Of a stretch of DNA of 64,000 nt, positions 61,608 to 64,000 are shown piece by piece (the stretch's first letter is position 1; each line of letters starts with the position of its first letter). The notes under the pieces were generated by a model that was not told where the DNA came from, did not search any database, and worked only from the letters and a program-made list of their open reading frames with translations. This DNA comes from Burkholderiales bacterium (GTDB lineage Bacteria; Pseudomonadota; Gammaproteobacteria; Burkholderiales; SG8-41), in assembly GCA_020854035.1 (NCBI GenBank), contig JADZGE010000018.1, positions 1-64,000 of the forward strand. Reading direction: 5' to 3'. The position numbers and the translations under genes were made by a program.

Positions 61608-64000
61608 ATGAAGTCCAGCATCCGCCGATTCGCCGACCAGACCATCGCGGTCACGGCGCTCGCGTGCATGAGCACGCAACCGACGCTCGCGGCGCTGCTC
61701 AATCTCGCGCAGACCCCGCTCTTCATCGGCGCCAACGTGCCGCCGCAGGTCATGCTGACGGTTTCCAAGGACCAGCAGCTCTACAAGAAGGCGTACAACG
61801 ACTACTCGGATCTCGACGGTGACGGCGCGATCGAGACCACCTACAAGCACTCGATCGACTACTACGGCTACTTCGACCCGGCGAAGTGCTACGACTACAG
61901 CGCGGCCAACCAGCGTTTCGAGCCCGTTTCCGTCTCGGCCACGAAGTACTGCACGGGGCAGTGGAGCGGCAACTTCCTCAACTGGGTCTCGATGTCCCGC
62001 ATGGACGCGGTGAGGAAGCTCCTCTACGGAGGCATGCGCGCAACCGACAACGGCACGACCACCGTTCTCGAGCGCGCCTATCTCCCCATGGACGCGCACG
62101 CATGGGCGAAATACTACAACGGCAACGACATCGCGCAGTTGACGCCGTTCAACCCCCCCACGACCACGACGACCGTCGCCGCGACGACGGCGCCGATCTC
62201 GACCTGCTTCGGCGGCTGGGTCTACAACAACCTGCCCTTCTACACCCCGCCCTACAACATGCCGCCGTGCCCGGAGACCGGCACCCCGCTGCGGCAGGTA
62301 TCCGCGTCGGATCCCAGCCTCGACATCGACATCCCGTTCACCGTCGCGATGAACGGCGCGATGGCGGTCGGCGACCAGATCAAGGTCGAGAGCGCGCTCT
62401 GGCCGGGCAACTACCTCATCGGCGCGGTGATGAGCTTCTCCAACGCGAACCGCACGGTCCGCGTCCGCGTGAACGTCGCGGGAACCGTTGGCTGGGCCGC
62501 CGAGTTCTCGTGGAACGTGACCAACCTCTCCCGCACCGGCATCTCGTTCTGCAACCTGACGACCGGCGCCGGCGCGGCGGCGAACGCCCTGTCGCAGACC
62601 AATTCCAACCCGCCGCTCATCCGCGTCGCGCAAGGCAACTTCCAGCTCTGGAACGCGAACGAGCGCTACCAGTGCTACTGGTCGGGCGAGCGCTCGAACC
62701 TGCAATCCGGCTTCGGCGGGGTGCGCAGCAACGGCAACCAGGCCTCGCTCTCGGAGATTCACGCAAGCGCCGAGAACCCGTCCCAGGCGGCGAACGGCCT
62801 GGGCACCGGCTCCGCGCAGGGCGAGTACATCGTGCGGGTGCAGGCATGCGTCACGGGACTCTTCGGCACCGAGCGCTGCAAGCAGTACCCGAACGGCAAC
62901 TACAAGCCGATCGGCCTGCTGCAGGAATACGGTGACGTCAACCTGATCCATTTCGGGCTGATGACCGGCAGCCATCGCAAGAACATCTCCGGCGGCGTGC
63001 TGCGCAAGAACGTGGGCAGCTTCGCCAACGAGGTGAACGTCGCCACCGACGGGACCTTCACCACCCCCGCGGTGCCCCCCGCTTCGCCCCGGGCGACGAA
63101 TTCGGCCGAGACGCCGGCGGGCATCGTCAACACGCTGAACTACATGCGGATCTGGGGTTACCGCTACGCGAACGGCGACTACCTCACCGCGGGCGGCGAC
63201 AACTGCACCTACCAGCTCACCAACATCACGGAGGACAACTGCACGAGCTGGGGCAACCCGATGTCGGAGATCTATTTCGAGTCGCTGCGCTATTTCGCCG
63301 GCCAGGCGGCGAGCGCGGCATACACCTACACCAACAGCGGCAGCAAGGACAACCAGCTCGGCCTGCCGCTGCCGGCGGTCGTCGATCCGCTGAGTGCCGC
63401 GAACTACTGCGCGCCGCTCAACGTGCTGGTGTTCAACGCGAGCGTATCGACCAACGACGACGATCTGCGCACGACGGCCGCGACCGCCATCAATACCACG
63501 AGCACCGCGGAAGCGCTCACCAACGCGGTGGGCAGCGCCGAGGGCATCACCGGCAATTCCTATTTCGTCGGCAAGATCATCGGCAGCGGCGCGACCCTCG
63601 CGACGGACACGGGGTTCGAGCTGTGCACGCCGAAGGCCATCCCCGGGCTGGGTCAGGTGTCCGGAATCTGCCCGGAAGGCCCCACGCTGGCGGGGTCGTT
63701 CCTCGTCGCGGGACTCGCGCATCACGCCCGCACCAACCGCATCCGCGCCGACATCGCGGGCATTCCGGGAACCGACACGCGCTCGCTGAAGGTCACGACC
63801 TACGGCATACAGCTCGCCACCAACGTGCCGCAACTCACGATTCCGGTGCCCGGCAGCGCGACCGGCCAGAAAGTCATCATCCAGCCGATCTACCGGCTCG
63901 TCGTCGGCGCCGCGCGCGGCGGCGGCGCGCTGGTGGACATGAAGTTCGTCCGCCAGGAAGTCGTGGGCAGCATCGCGCGCGGCAAGGTCTATATCAACTG
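61608..64000 (+). CDS. pilY1: Type IV pilus tip/biogenesis protein PilY1-like (partial, continues past window)
   Basis: At least 797 residues, open to the last base. A signal peptide (about 1-28) precedes PLFIGANVPPQVMLTVSKDQQLYKKAYNDYSDLDGDG, of which the DxDxDG-like turn and LYKKAYNDYSD are typical of PilY1. TTYKHSIDYYGYFDPAKCYDYS and GNFLNWVSMSRMDAVRKLLYGG follow, both PilY1 hallmarks. The calcium-binding beta-propeller near the C-terminus lies outside. PilY1 sits at the pilus tip and supports extension and adhesion. AGGTTGAGGA precedes the ATG. Confidence 0.93.
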   Translation, partial: MKSSIRRFADQTIAVTALACMSTQPTLAALLNLAQTPLFIGANVPPQVMLTVSKDQQLYKKAYNDYSDLDGDGAIETTYKHSIDYYGYFDPAKCYDYSAANQRFEPVSVSATKYCTGQWSGNFLNWVSMSRMDAVRKLLYGGMRATDNGTTTVLERAYLPMDAHAWAKYYNGNDIAQLTPFNPPTTTTTVAATTAPISTCFGGWVYNNLPFYTPPYNMPPCPETGTPLRQVSASDPSLDIDIPFTVAMNGAMAVGDQIKVESALWPGNYLIGAVMSFSNANRTVRVRVNVAGTVGWAAEFSWNVTNLSRTGISFCNLTTGAGAAANALSQTNSNPPLIRVAQGNFQLWNANERYQCYWSGERSNLQSGFGGVRSNGNQASLSEIHASAENPSQAANGLGTGSAQGEYIVRVQACVTGLFGTERCKQYPNGNYKPIGLLQEYGDVNLIHFGLMTGSHRKNISGGVLRKNVGSFANEVNVATDGTFTTPAVPPASPRATNSAETPAGIVNTLNYMRIWGYRYANGDYLTAGGDNCTYQLTNITEDNCTSWGNPMSEIYFESLRYFAGQAASAAYTYTNSGSKDNQLGLPLPAVVDPLSAANYCAPLNVLVFNASVSTNDDDLRTTAATAINTTSTAEALTNAVGSAEGITGNSYFVGKIIGSGATLATDTGFELCTPKAIPGLGQVSGICPEGPTLAGSFLVAGLAHHARTNRIRADIAGIPGTDTRSLKVTTYGIQLATNVPQLTIPVPGSATGQKVIIQPIYRLVVGAARGGGALVDMKFVRQEVVGSIARGKVYIN

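Noticed and set aside
61533-63833. Very long open frame on the minus strand (over 760 codons)
   Set aside because: It is antisense to pilY1, is made of Arg/Val/Gly-rich low-information sequence, and reflects high GC codon structure.

Overview
The window is a GC-rich (high sixties percent by eye) chromosomal segment of a Gram-negative bacterium. It is most likely a betaproteobacterium close to Burkholderiales. The reasons are the number of Bug/TctC-type periplasmic binding proteins (five intact, one broken), a DUF3567-type small protein that I know only from betaproteobacteria, the queA-tgt-yajC-secD-secF order, and a PilY1-type type IV pilus protein.

Layout. 1-127 is the right end of an insertion sequence. 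143-7924 is the tail module of a lambdoid prophage (tape measure, then distal tail and specificity genes), ending beside selC at 8050-8144. 8416-13972 is a selenocysteine locus: a thioredoxin-reductase-like flavoprotein, selB, selA and, on the same strand, a glutaredoxin-DinB protein. An in-frame TGA in that last gene stands where the first redox cysteine should be and is followed by a stem-loop of bacterial SECIS type. 14197-25696 is mostly housekeeping: a GST, tRNA-Leu(CAA), queA, tgt, yajC, secD, secF, a DedA protein, a Bug protein, a methyltransferase, purB and an unknown gene.

25748-51642 is a long catabolic and uptake region. It holds a three-subunit molybdenum hydroxylase, an ABC importer, an opine-dehydrogenase-like enzyme, an enolase-superfamily enzyme, a creatinase-like M24 protein, amidohydrolases, a COG0523 metallochaperone, a GntR regulator, a dipicolinate-synthase-A-like protein, a hydantoinase-like enzyme, a tautomerase, an isochorismatase-VOC fusion, an ornithine-cyclodeaminase-like protein, three Bug proteins, a cytosine-deaminase-like enzyme, a split ThDP decarboxylase and an EamA exporter. 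Four promoters in it share one layout: TTGACA at -35 and a 19-bp GATCAC palindrome lying over the -10. I read this as one GntR-controlled regulon for a nitrogen-containing, probably heterocyclic or amide-bearing, compound; the substrate is unknown.

51852-64000 holds the DUF3567 protein, a degraded Bug gene behind an IclR gene, greB, a degenerate HtrA-like protein, a sulfatase/Bug/sulfatase/CCG-protein group, a trypsin-like protease and the 5' part of pilY1, which runs off the window.

The strongest candidates for something undescribed are the selenocysteine glutaredoxin-DinB fusion beside its own sel genes, and the four-promoter palindrome regulon.
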